A stretch of DNA of 64,000 nucleotides, taken from CAVOGJ01 sp963695405. Its GTDB lineage: Bacteria; Planctomycetota; Planctomycetia; Pirellulales; Pirellulaceae. Positions 55,206 through 63,919 of this stretch are shown in pieces (position 1 is the first letter of the stretch; every line of letters starts with the position of its first letter). The position numbers and the translations under genes were made by a program. The stretch lies in assembly GCA_963695405.1 (NCBI GenBank), contig CAVOGJ010000015.1, positions 744,001-808,000 on the forward strand, read 5' to 3'. Under the pieces are notes generated by a model. It did no database searches, had not been told where the DNA came from, and worked only from the letters and a program-made list of their open reading frames with translations.

Positions 55206-56261
55206 ATGAAGTCCAAGTACGACGCCATTCTACTCGTCTCGTTTGGTGGGCCCGAAGGGCCAGATGAGGTGCTGCCGTTTCTGGAAAACGTCTTGCGTGG
55301 CAAGAACGTGCCGCGCGAACGGATGCTTGAAGTGGCCGAGCATTACCAGCATTTTGGTGGGGTAAGTCCCATCAACGAGCAAAATCGCAGGCTGTTAGCG
55401 GCGCTTCAAGATGCTCTCGACGCCAAGGGACCGCAACTGCCGGTCTATTGGGGAAATCGCAACTGGCATCCGATGATGACGGATACCTTGCAACAGATGG
55501 CGAACGATCACATTCGTTCGGCGTTGGCTGTCGTGACTTCGGCCTTCAGTAGCTACAGTGGTTGCCGCCAGTATCGGGAGGATATTGCTCGAGCACGGGA
55601 ATCCGTCGGAGCCCACGCGCCCGCCGTCGATAAAATGCGTGTCTACTTCAATCATCCCGGTTTCGTCCTTCCCATGGCAGAGCGCATCAGGGACGCGATC
55701 GACCAACTGCCTGCGAAGACGCGTGAGGCAGCACGTATTGTGTTTACGGCCCACAGCATACCAACCTCGATGGCCGAAGGTTGCCGTTACGAGGCGCAAC
55801 TTAAAGACTCGTGCCGCCTGGTTAGCGAACAACTGCAGCGAGATTCGTGGGACCTTGTCTTTCAGAGTCGTAGTGGTCCCCCTAGCCAACCGTGGCTGGA
55901 ACCTGATATTTGCGATCACCTCCGCGGACTGCACGCAACAGACTCGACCCCCGCTGTCGTGATTGCACCCATTGGCTTTGTATCGGACCACATGGAGGTG
56001 TTGTTCGATCTGGATACCGAGGCACGACAACTGTGTGATGAACTCGGCCTACCGATGGAGCGGGCCGCCACGGTGGGTACCCACCCTGATTTTGTGGAAG
56101 GGCTGCGTCAAATGATCGAGGAGCGGGCGTTCGAGCGTTCCGAAAGACCAGCCTTGGGGACGTTGGGGCCCAGCCATGACGTCTGCCCTCTCGACTGCTG
56201 CTTGCCGGGGGCCAAGCCCCAACGGCCGGCTGCCGCCCAATCGCGTTCGTCGCATTCGTAG
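55206..56261 (+). CDS. hemH: Ferrochelatase
   Basis: 351 residues; inserts iron into porphyrin at the end of heme synthesis. Motifs: AILLVSFGGPEGPDEVLPFL, GGVSPINEQNRRLLAAL, VVTSAFSSYSGCRQYREDIA, IVFTAHSIPTSMAEGCRYEA (catalytic His), LVFQSRSGPPSQPWLEPDI, VIAPIGFVSDHMEVLFDLDT. The C-terminus has a Cys cluster (DVCPLDCCLPG) that may ligate an iron-sulfur centre, as in some other ferrochelatases. It could be the coproporphyrin-using type; sequence alone does not settle it. Confidence 0.94.
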   Translation: MKSKYDAILLVSFGGPEGPDEVLPFLENVLRGKNVPRERMLEVAEHYQHFGGVSPINEQNRRLLAALQDALDAKGPQLPVYWGNRNWHPMMTDTLQQMANDHIRSALAVVTSAFSSYSGCRQYREDIARARESVGAHAPAVDKMRVYFNHPGFVLPMAERIRDAIDQLPAKTREAARIVFTAHSIPTSMAEGCRYEAQLKDSCRLVSEQLQRDSWDLVFQSRSGPPSQPWLEPDICDHLRGLHATDSTPAVVIAPIGFVSDHMEVLFDLDTEARQLCDELGLPMERAATVGTHPDFVEGLRQMIEERAFERSERPALGTLGPSHDVCPLDCCLPGAKPQRPAAAQSRSSHS

Positions 56262-56299
56262 CGTCAAACAAGGTTGGGTAAGGACGGCGGGACGAAATC

Positions 56300-56806
56300 C
56301 TACGTGACCTTCGCGAGTTCCCGTCGAATTTCCTCGACCCGTTTCCGGTTCACACCCAGGTCCGAATACCCCTTCCGCGAAGCCGACCGCACCTGAATGA
56401 CCTGCTGCGGCCGATCCAAGAGAAACTCGACGTCGTCGACAAAGCCCAGCCATCGGCTGCGAAATTCGTATCGCAGATAATCATCGTGTCGCTCCGCTAA
56501 TTGGGTACGGGGCATTTGAGCGACAACCTCTTGCAGCCTTTGCCAGGTTTGTTCGAGATCACCATTTGGCCGCAGCGGCTCGATCGCGTGTTGCTCGCCG
56601 GTCGACAGCGAACACACGCAGTTAGGACTTGCTGGACATGGAGCCAGAGTCGTCGGCCCATTCGGTTCCGACGCAAACTTCGATTGCTGGTTCATGAGCC
56701 GAATCACCAAAATGGCGAGAAGAATAACAATGAGAACGCGCACCGGCCAGGGTGGAAAGAAGCGGCGAGCAAGCGTCGGTGAATCCTCTTGGACGGTCGG
56801 CGTCAT
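56300..56806 (-). CDS. DUF1499 lipid- or envelope-associated protein
   Basis: 168 residues from ATG 56806: a single TM (WPVRVLIVILLAILVIRLM) and a DUF1499 domain (LAPCPASPNCVCSLST, HDDYLRYEFRSRWLGFVDDV, EFLLDRPQQVIQVRSASRKG, YSDLGVNRKRVEEIRREL). Function of the family is unknown. Divergent from the acetolactate-synthase-like gene. Confidence 0.85.
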   Translation of the reverse strand: MTPTVQEDSPTLARRFFPPWPVRVLIVILLAILVIRLMNQQSKFASEPNGPTTLAPCPASPNCVCSLSTGEQHAIEPLRPNGDLEQTWQRLQEVVAQMPRTQLAERHDDYLRYEFRSRWLGFVDDVEFLLDRPQQVIQVRSASRKGYSDLGVNRKRVEEIRRELAKVT

Positions 56807-57085
56807 GGTTCGAGCCTCGGGTTGGTCTTTTGCCGCTTGAAGATGCACTTCGTGCATTGTAGCCGAGCCCGACGGTTTATGGCCACCGCGTGGTTCGGGA
56901 CTATCAAACTCATTTCGCGAACCTATACTACCCAATGTTGGGCCAAGCTGAAGTACGAGGTTTTGCAACAACCTCCTAGGGGCGACCGATCGGCTGTTAT
57001 CGTTCGATCTTCAGGCAGAGGCCGCAAACGAGATTCCGGCCGGCGCCGGCCTCGAGTCCTGAGGATAAAACCTGCAGGTGATCCC

Positions 57086-58726
57086 ATGAAAGCATCCGAT
57101 GTTCTGATTGAGGCCCTGCAGCGCGAAGGCGTCGAGTATGTCTTTGGAATCCCTGGTGAGGAGAATCTCGACTTGCTCGATTCGTTGTCGAAATCAGAGA
57201 TCCGTCTGATTCTGACACGGCATGAGCAGGCGGCTGGTTTCATGGCGGCGACCTATGGCCGCTTGACCGGCAAGGCCGGCGTCTGCCTGTCGACGCTTGG
57301 GCCAGGCGCTACGAATCTCGTGACGGCAGCGGCCTACGCCCAACTGGGCGGCATGCCCATGATGATGATCACGGGGCAGAAACCTATCAAATCAAGCAAG
57401 CAAGGACACTTTCAGATCATCAATGTCGTCGACATGATGCGACCGCTCACAAAATATACCCATCAGCTGGTAAGTGCGGGTAATATCCCGTCGCGGATTC
57501 GCGAGGCGTTTCGGCTGGCCCAAGAGGAGCGCCCCGGTGCCACACACCTGGAATTGCCAGAGGACATCGCGGCGGAGCACACGGACCATTCGCCCATTCC
57601 GGCCAGCATTGTTCGGCGACCCGTTGCCGAGGAAAAGGCGATCCGCGCCGCTGTCTCGCTGCTCACGGCAGCCAGGCATCCCTTGCTACTCGTCGGTGCC
57701 GGCGCCAATCGCAAACTGACCTGCAACATGCTGAGGCAGTTCGTCGACAAACTTCAAATCCCGTTCGTGACGACGCAAATGGGCAAAGGGGTTCTGGACG
57801 AACGAAATCCGCTCTATATGGGGAATGCGGCTCTATCATCCGGCGATTTTGTGCATCAGATCGTAGCGACGGCGGACCTGATCATTAATATCGGCCATGA
57901 CGTGGTAGAAAAGCCTCCGTTCATTATGCGTGAAGGCGGCGTCCAGGTCATTCACGTCAATTTCACTTCCGCCGCGATCGATCCGGTTTACTTTCCCCAG
58001 GTTGAGGTCGTCGGAGATATCGCCAACAGTATCTGGCAACTTCAAGAACATCTCGCGCCCCAGCCACATTGGTGCTTTCGACGTTTTCTGGAGATTCGAG
58101 GATTGGGTGCCGCGCACGAAAAGCAAGGCGCCGAAGATCCCAGTTGGCCCCCTAGACCGCAGCGACTGGTGGCGGATGTGCGGAAAGTCATGCCGAGTGA
58201 TGGCATCATTGCCCTCGACAACGGTATGTACAAGATTTGGTTTGCCCGCAACTACGACGCCCACGCGCCCAACACGGTGTTGCTCGATAACGCGCTGGCC
58301 ACCATGGGCGCTGGCCTCCCGTCGGCCATGGCCGCTCGCTTGGTCTTTCCTCATAGAAAAGTCATGGCCATCTGTGGCGACGGGGGATTCATGATGAACT
58401 CGCAGGAAATGGAAACCGCCGTGCGGTTGGGAATGCAGCTCGTCGTACTGATCTTGCGCGATAATGCTTATGGGATGATCAAGTGGAAGCAAACCCACAT
58501 GGGTTTCGCCGATTTTGGACTCGAGTTTGGAAACCCGGATTTTGTGAAATACGCGGAAAGTTACGGCGCACACGGACATCGAGTCCAAACAACGGACGAT
58601 CTGGAGCGTCTCATGCGACAGTGTCACGCTTCCCCAGGTGTCCATTTGATCGATGTGCCCATCGATTATTCGCAGAATGACCGCATCCTCAACCATGAAA
58701 TTCAAGAGCTCAGTGCTCGAGCGTAA
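57086..58726 (+). CDS. Acetolactate synthase-like ThDP enzyme
   Basis: 546 residues. ThDP-site Glu in ILTRHEQAAGFMAATYGRLT, GxxxxGPGATN in CLSTLGPGATNLVTAAAYA, and the ThDP/Mg motif MAICGDGGFMMNSQEMETAV with the Asn in LILRDNAYGMIKWKQ. It is most like catabolic (AlsS-type) acetolactate synthase; no regulatory subunit follows. ATG 57086 is chosen by homology (MKASDVLIEALQREGVEYVF). The next gene on the strand is an aldehyde dehydrogenase 100 bp away, so the two may be joined in 2-oxoacid/aldehyde metabolism. Confidence 0.88.
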   Translation: MKASDVLIEALQREGVEYVFGIPGEENLDLLDSLSKSEIRLILTRHEQAAGFMAATYGRLTGKAGVCLSTLGPGATNLVTAAAYAQLGGMPMMMITGQKPIKSSKQGHFQIINVVDMMRPLTKYTHQLVSAGNIPSRIREAFRLAQEERPGATHLELPEDIAAEHTDHSPIPASIVRRPVAEEKAIRAAVSLLTAARHPLLLVGAGANRKLTCNMLRQFVDKLQIPFVTTQMGKGVLDERNPLYMGNAALSSGDFVHQIVATADLIINIGHDVVEKPPFIMREGGVQVIHVNFTSAAIDPVYFPQVEVVGDIANSIWQLQEHLAPQPHWCFRRFLEIRGLGAAHEKQGAEDPSWPPRPQRLVADVRKVMPSDGIIALDNGMYKIWFARNYDAHAPNTVLLDNALATMGAGLPSAMAARLVFPHRKVMAICGDGGFMMNSQEMETAVRLGMQLVVLILRDNAYGMIKWKQTHMGFADFGLEFGNPDFVKYAESYGAHGHRVQTTDDLERLMRQCHASPGVHLIDVPIDYSQNDRILNHEIQELSARA

Positions 58727-58825
58727 ACCCCAGGGATGAGAAGAAGCGTCGCATATCCGGGCGAGTTCTAGGGTGCGTTAACGAAGGCCGTTACGCGGTA
58801 AGCAGTTGCAATGCCGGAGACCCCG

Positions 58826-60250
58826 ATGAAAGAAAGCTACCCCTACTATTTGGCGAATCAACCCGTGGCCGCCAATCGAGATCTCGTGGTCGAGGACAAA
58901 TATACGCGCCAGCCGGCCACGAGCGTTGCCTTGGCGGATGCCGCGGTCATCGAACAGGCGATCGCCGCGGCGGTTGAGGCCACCAAGCCAATGCGGCAGC
59001 TGGCACCCTTCGAGCGGCAAGCCGTCCTTCAGCATTGCGCCGATCGGTTCTTGGAACGGGCCGACGAATTGGCTCAGATTCTATGCATCGAGGCGGGTAA
59101 GCCCATTCGTGACAGTCGGGGCGAGGTGACTCGATTGATCGACACGTTCCGTATCGCGGCAGAAGAGTCGGTGCGGATTAATGGTGAAGTCACGAATCTG
59201 GAAATATCGCCGCGGGCTCGTGGTTATCGCGGCATGTTCCAAAGGGTCCCCATCGGCCCCTGTTCGTTTATTTCTCCGTTCAACTTTCCGCTGAACCTCG
59301 CGGCTCACAAGATTGCCCCGGCCGTCGCAGCAGGTTGTCCTTTCGTACTCAAGCCGGCAAGTCGTACTCCCGTGGGAGCGCTGGTAATCGGTGAAGTGTT
59401 GGCTGAAACCAATTTACCAGCCGGGGCCTTTTCTATCCTACCCTGTCAACGCGATGGAGCTGATCTGTTCACGACTGATGAACGGCTGAAATTACTCAGC
59501 TTCACCGGTTCGCCCGAAGTCGGCTGGGCATTGAAAGCCCGAGCTGGAAAGAAGAAAGTCGTGTTAGAACTAGGAGGCAACGCGGCCTGCATTATCGACG
59601 CAGATGCGGATCTCGATGATGCAGTGCAGCGATTGATTATCGGAGCTTTCTATCAATCCGGTCAGAGCTGTATCGGGGTGCAGCGGATTATCGCGCACGA
59701 ATCGATCTATGACACACTCAAACGAAAACTCGTGACCGCGACAGAAGCACTCGTCGCGGGGAATCCGAAAAACGAAGACACTTTTATTGGACCGATGATT
59801 TCGGTGCACGAGGCTAAACGGCTGGCGGAATGGATCGAAGCAGCGATCGCGGCGGGTGGCACACTTCTTTGCGGAGGCCGTCGCGAGGGTGCGATGCTCG
59901 ACGCAACTCTCTTGGAACATGTTCCACGCGATCAGACGATCTGCACCGAGGAAGCATTCGGGCCTGTCGCTGTGTTGAGTGCCTTTGATTCGTTTGACCA
60001 GGCGTTGCGGGAGGTCAACGACAGCCGTTTCGGCCTGCAAGCTGGCATCTTCACCCGTGACCTCTTTAAGGCATTGCAGGCCTGGGACGATCTCGAGGTC
60101 GGAGGAGTCGTTATTGGCGACGTCCCCTCGTGGCGGGTCGACCACATGCCGTATGGAGGGGTCAAAGATAGTGGCTTGGGAAGAGAAGGCGTCCGTTTTG
60201 CCATCGAGGACATGACTGAGATTCGCAATCTCGTGATTCGAACGCCGTGA
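58826..60250 (+). CDS. NAD(P)-dependent aldehyde dehydrogenase
   Basis: 474 residues of the ALDH superfamily. Motifs: IGPCSFISPFNFPLNLAAHK, KPASRTPVGALVIGEVL, LSFTGSPEVGWALKARAGKK, the general-base Glu in VVLELGGNAACIIDADADLD, the nucleophile Cys in FYQSGQSCIGVQRIIAHESI, and EEAFGPVAVLSAFDSFDQAL. ATG 58826 is favoured over 58811 because GGAG lies 6 nt upstream. The substrate may be a short aldehyde; it resembles glyceraldehyde/lactaldehyde-type ALDHs. Follows the acetolactate-synthase-like gene. Confidence 0.92.
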   Translation: MKESYPYYLANQPVAANRDLVVEDKYTRQPATSVALADAAVIEQAIAAAVEATKPMRQLAPFERQAVLQHCADRFLERADELAQILCIEAGKPIRDSRGEVTRLIDTFRIAAEESVRINGEVTNLEISPRARGYRGMFQRVPIGPCSFISPFNFPLNLAAHKIAPAVAAGCPFVLKPASRTPVGALVIGEVLAETNLPAGAFSILPCQRDGADLFTTDERLKLLSFTGSPEVGWALKARAGKKKVVLELGGNAACIIDADADLDDAVQRLIIGAFYQSGQSCIGVQRIIAHESIYDTLKRKLVTATEALVAGNPKNEDTFIGPMISVHEAKRLAEWIEAAIAAGGTLLCGGRREGAMLDATLLEHVPRDQTICTEEAFGPVAVLSAFDSFDQALREVNDSRFGLQAGIFTRDLFKALQAWDDLEVGGVVIGDVPSWRVDHMPYGGVKDSGLGREGVRFAIEDMTEIRNLVIRTP

Positions 60251-60288
60251 CAAAGTCTCGTGCGGCACAACGAATACGTCGTGGACCG

Positions 60289-60831
60289 TTAGGGCTTGGG
60301 CCATTCGACCAACGTCAGCGGTGCCAGTGTAGCCCGCTTGGAGTCTGCCATCGATTGGGCGACAACCTCCTCGGCATCGCCCTCCAACGCGATGGCTTGC
60401 CGCGACACGTCCGCGACCGACAGTCCCATAAATGGTTCCTCCGCGACTTCCGCTCGGACAGCCGAAAACAATTCGAGCGCACGCACCGCATGCCTACGGA
60501 CTCCATCGACTCGCCCCTCGCGAGCCTTGACTCCGGCCGCGGCCAGCTTGATCAGCCCCTTGCACCAGTCGGCCACCGCACCCCTGCGACCGGCGGCGTG
60601 CCAAACTGCCTCCCACGACTCGTGCGCTTCCCAATAAAATCCAGCATTGAAGAGGTCGATTCCCCACAGGTAGGCTTCGCAGGCTTGCCAGTCTTCGGCG
60701 GACGGTGGTTGTTCGGTCTCGTCAGGTCCTGGACAGCCGTGTCCGGCCGGGTCACGTAATGGATGCGGAGACAAACCCGTCACATACGAGTAAGGTGGAA
60801 ACGAATACGCCGTCAGTCGTTTGGGAATCAT
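60289..60831 (-). CDS. DUF309 family protein
   Basis: About 180 residues with a DUF309 core: YLWGIDLFNAGFYWEAHESW, EAVWHAAGRRGAVADWCKGL, IKLAAAGVKAREGRVDGVRR. The family motif FNxGxYxEAHExWE(xxW) is clear. Function unknown. ATG 60831 (MIPKRLTAYSF) or 60864 may be the start. Confidence 0.82.
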   Translation of the reverse strand: MIPKRLTAYSFPPYSYVTGLSPHPLRDPAGHGCPGPDETEQPPSAEDWQACEAYLWGIDLFNAGFYWEAHESWEAVWHAAGRRGAVADWCKGLIKLAAAGVKAREGRVDGVRRHAVRALELFSAVRAEVAEEPFMGLSVADVSRQAIALEGDAEEVVAQSMADSKRATLAPLTLVEWPKP

Positions 60832-60943
60832 CAAACCACTCTCACGGGACCAGCCACTCATCATGCGATGCGAACGAATCGTCGCCCCAAGTATGAGATG
60901 TCAGGCCATGCCGCACCGCCACTCACCGCCAGGATGACGACTC

Positions 60944-61453
60944 TTGACCCACCCGTCCCAACTACCGATCACTGATTTTATCAGAGATTGCCGGTTTCGT
61001 CGTCAGCGTCGAAGTGGCCCGGGCGGTCAGCATCGAAACAAGGTCGAGACCGGGATCTTTGCCCAGCATGTGCCGACCGGGATTTGCGCCGAGGCCACGG
61101 AGGAGCGTAGTCAGGCGCACAACCAGGCGATCGCAATCGAACGCTTGCGGATCCGTGTTGCCGTCGAGCATCGAGTTGCGTGTGAACTCCTGGCAGAGCC
61201 GTCCGCGTTGTGGCGCTCGCGGTGTCGAGGCGGCAAGATTGCGGTGAGTCGCCAGCATGCGGATTTCGCGGCCATGCTGTCCGAAGCGCTCGACGTGGTG
61301 TTTGTTTGCAATGTAGACCTAGCTGCCGCCGCGAGACAACTCGGCTGCACCCGTAGCCAACTGACTCGGTTTTTCGCGGCCGAGCGGACTGCATTAGCGC
61401 TAGTCAATACGTGGCGCGGGGACCGGGGGCAACCTCCGCTTCGAACCGGTTAG
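60944..61453 (+). CDS. Class I release factor-like protein (ArfB/PrfH-like, GGQ)
   Basis: 169 residues with the peptidyl-tRNA hydrolysis motif in FRRQRRSGPGGQHRNKVETG (GGQ plus downstream Asn/Lys pattern) but no codon-recognition domain, as in ArfB/YaeJ and RF-H rescue proteins. The C-terminal part (LSEALDVVFVCNVDLAAAAR, LGCTRSQLTRFFAAERTA) differs from the basic tail of ArfB. A role in ribosome rescue is likely. TTG 60944 is the first possible start; no ATG precedes the GGQ in frame. Confidence 0.82.
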   Translation: MTHPSQLPITDFIRDCRFRRQRRSGPGGQHRNKVETGIFAQHVPTGICAEATEERSQAHNQAIAIERLRIRVAVEHRVACELLAEPSALWRSRCRGGKIAVSRQHADFAAMLSEALDVVFVCNVDLAAAARQLGCTRSQLTRFFAAERTALALVNTWRGDRGQPPLRTG

Positions 61454-61479
61454 CCCTCCCCGGCCGCGACTGCGTCCGA

Positions 61480-61499
61480 CCCTCCCGCCAGCGGGAGGG
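61480..61499. terminator. GC-rich hairpin between convergent genes
   Basis: CCCTCCCG and CGGGAGGG pair perfectly around CCAG, 26 bp after the release-factor-like gene. No T-run on either side, so termination is only probable. Confidence 0.5.
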
Positions 61500-61542
61500 T
61501 GGTAGCCTCTGAAAGCGTCTCAGCAGACGACCAACGGCAAAA

Positions 61543-61587
61543 AGGAGTACTATTTCTAGGAGTACTATTTCTAGGAGTACTATTTCT
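61543..61587. repeat. 15-bp unit repeated three times, overlapping a stop codon
   Basis: AGGAGTACTATTTCT occurs at 61543-61557, 61558-61572 and 61573-61587. The last copy contains the TAG stop of the small minus-strand gene ending at 61580; in the minus direction each copy carries GAAATAG, so the stop context is copied three times downstream. Confidence 0.9.
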
Positions 61588-61825
61588 CACTCTCACTGCC
61601 GGCGGTTAACTGCGTCCAGAACGTCTTTTGCAATTCCAGCCACTGGTCCATTCCCATCGGCAACCACGTCTTTATCATTTCAGCCGGCTGCATGGAATCG
61701 ACATTCGCCATCATTCGTTCTTGCATTTGCTTGAGCATGTTTTCTTGCATGGCTGCCACGTCGGGCAAGCCCATGTAACGGCGGGCTTCCTCGGGCGTGC
61801 AGTCGACGTTAATCGTGATCTTCAT
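61580..61825 (-). CDS. Small DUF6489-like protein
   Basis: 81 residues: MKITINVDCTPEEARRYMGL, PDVAAMQENMLKQMQERMMA, WLPMGMDQWLELQKTFWTQL. The KITI(N/D)xDCTPEEARRxxGLPDV start resembles small proteins known mostly from proteobacteria (DUF6489), including an amphipathic WLELQKTFWTQL end. It lies 18 bp after the tandem KAS III gene on the same strand, so it is probably co-transcribed and may act with it. Function unknown. Confidence 0.68.
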   Translation of the reverse strand: MKITINVDCTPEEARRYMGLPDVAAMQENMLKQMQERMMANVDSMQPAEMIKTWLPMGMDQWLELQKTFWTQLTAGSESEK

Positions 61826-61843
61826 GGCATCGGTACCGGTCTC

Positions 61844-63919
61844 TTACCAGTGATAGATTGCGCAGGCGACTTGGATGCCAGCGCCGACTTCGATAATCAG
61901 CCCCTTCGCACCCGGCTTGATCTGGTAGGAATCGCCAAGCACCTGCAGGGAATGCGGCAGTGAGGAGGTGTAGAGATCTCGATGGCGGCCACCTACTCGC
62001 GCAAACTTGTCGTCAGACACGCCCAGCAGCGTCCCCAAACGGTCCACGAAGGCGGGTGAGATCTGTGGGGGAATGATGAAATCGAAGTCTGCAAGTCGGC
62101 ACCCGGCTTCGCGGAGGAATTCATGGACGGCTTCGTCAATGGTCCGCAAAAAGCAGTGTTCCAGATCAGGGTCTCGCAGGAACCAAAGCGTCGAACGGCC
62201 ATTCCGATGTTGCGAGTGTGATATAAACCGAGGCAGATACTTCGTATCGTCATAGAAGAAGAACCTTCCAAAGCCGGTTTCGCCGTTCCCTCGTCCGTCT
62301 AAAATCGCGGCCGATGCTGTCTCTTCCAGGCCCAAGACTTCGTTGGGCAACACGTCGCCGTTGTATTCAATTTCAGAAGCCACAATCATGGCGGTATGAT
62401 ACCGCCCGCTACTAATCATCTGGCTGACGACAAAGCAGGCACGGAGAAAGCCGGTAGCCCCGCTGCTCAAATCGAAGGCCAAGGTCTTCCGATCGTCGGG
62501 CGATTCGCTGGCGTCATTCACGTGGAGTTCGCCCGCTAACACGGCGGCCAGCGCCGGTTCCGAGAGGAATTCGTTGCGGTAGACGCCAGCATTCACCAGC
62601 AATTGGATGTCCTCTGGACCGTAAAACGAACTGCGGAAACATGTGTCTGCTGCCCGGGTCAACTGGACCAGCGTATCACGTTGCAAGGGCTGGCCGAGCG
62701 GAATGACGCCGAGGCTTTCGATGCGAACGCGTGGTGTATCCTGGCCCAGGCAGCGACGACGAACCGCCTCGGGTAGCCGCTTGGCGGGGGACGCCTGGGT
62801 ATTCTGTCGAATTCGGTCTGGCAAGGAGTCAAACGTGTAAAGGGCGGTGCCCGCCGTTTGACCGGACGCCGCGATTCCGAAGAACAAATTGCTGTCGGAA
62901 CGAATCGTGCCATTCCGGATATGGTCCATGACGGCCACGAAATGCGTGGTGGTTGCCGTGTTCCCTCGTTCGGCCAAGTTGTAAATGGTGTTGCTCTTGT
63001 TCAGCACCTTGCGACCAAAACTACGGTTCAGCGCCAAAGCAGCTTGCCGCAGGGACCTGGCCGCCGTTTGGTGCATGATGAACTGATCACATTCCTCAGG
63101 TTGAACTCCGCAGGCCTGGAGAAACCGCGGCGCGTGCGAGGCAAACTGCTCAACGCCTACCTCAGCGATCTTCGTGGAATCTGTCAGCATGATCGCGCCC
63201 CCGTGCGGCCGATCACTTACCTTTCCGACACACAAGGAACTGTAGCAGCCGAGCGTGTAAAGCTGGATGTCGTGGAAACCTGCCCCGTTCTCCGAGCCCA
63301 ATTCCAACAAGGCGGCGACGCCGGCGTCACCCAAGGTCAAGCAGGCCATCCGCGAGTCTCGAGGACTCTCTATTTCCAGCTGTGCAGTCCGGATCAAATG
63401 GGTGATATGCTCGCCGCTGACCACCATGACCCGTCGGGCGGCGCCTGTATCCAGTAGGCTTTGTGCGACCAGGAGTGCCGTGAAGAAGCCGGCGCAGGCA
63501 TTGCGGATATCGAAGGCTATGGCGGAGGTAAATCCAAGTTCTGTCGCGAGTCGGAGCGCAGCGGTTGGCTCGATCGATGACTGTGAATTGGGGCCGCTGC
63601 ACTTGGAAATATCGCAGCTGATGATCGCGTCAACTTCATGCGAAGCGTACTTCGAGCGACTCATGCAATCAAGTACCGCCTTGACCGCCAGCTCGTGCGA
63701 ATATTCGCCCTCCTCGGCCATTCTCCGTCGCTGAATGCCCGTCACCCGCTCCAGTGGAACCCACCATTTGCCCTTGCAACCGGCCAGGATATCGGAAGTG
63801 CTGATGATGCCGCTTGGATAATAAACCCCGAGGCTTTCGATCAACATGCGCGCACGGGTCAAAGGACCTGTGCAGGGAGTCGGGGCTGCGACTTGGGTCT
63901 GAGTGGTCGTCCGTAACAT
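61844..63919 (-). CDS. Tandem 3-oxoacyl-ACP synthase III (KAS III) protein, second domain degenerate
   Basis: 691 residues. Domain 1 (about 25-370) is a complete KAS III: nucleophile C142 in FDIRNACAGFFTALL, H283 in FIMHQTAARSL, N320 in LAERGNTATTTHF. Domain 2 (about 400-691) repeats the fold (RIESLGVIPLGQPLQRDTL; FDLSSGATGFLRACFVVSQM; IIPPQISPAFVDRLGTLLGV), but the Cys position is Ala (SSGATG against RNACAG), His is Pro, and the Asn is not found. An internal heterodimer-like arrangement is likely, with one active half. Start ATG 63919; AGGAGG lies 13 nt upstream. Downstream: the small DUF6489-like gene. No ACP gene is near. Confidence 0.85.
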   Translation of the reverse strand: MLRTTTQTQVAAPTPCTGPLTRARMLIESLGVYYPSGIISTSDILAGCKGKWWVPLERVTGIQRRRMAEEGEYSHELAVKAVLDCMSRSKYASHEVDAIISCDISKCSGPNSQSSIEPTAALRLATELGFTSAIAFDIRNACAGFFTALLVAQSLLDTGAARRVMVVSGEHITHLIRTAQLEIESPRDSRMACLTLGDAGVAALLELGSENGAGFHDIQLYTLGCYSSLCVGKVSDRPHGGAIMLTDSTKIAEVGVEQFASHAPRFLQACGVQPEECDQFIMHQTAARSLRQAALALNRSFGRKVLNKSNTIYNLAERGNTATTTHFVAVMDHIRNGTIRSDSNLFFGIAASGQTAGTALYTFDSLPDRIRQNTQASPAKRLPEAVRRRCLGQDTPRVRIESLGVIPLGQPLQRDTLVQLTRAADTCFRSSFYGPEDIQLLVNAGVYRNEFLSEPALAAVLAGELHVNDASESPDDRKTLAFDLSSGATGFLRACFVVSQMISSGRYHTAMIVASEIEYNGDVLPNEVLGLEETASAAILDGRGNGETGFGRFFFYDDTKYLPRFISHSQHRNGRSTLWFLRDPDLEHCFLRTIDEAVHEFLREAGCRLADFDFIIPPQISPAFVDRLGTLLGVSDDKFARVGGRHRDLYTSSLPHSLQVLGDSYQIKPGAKGLIIEVGAGIQVACAIYHW

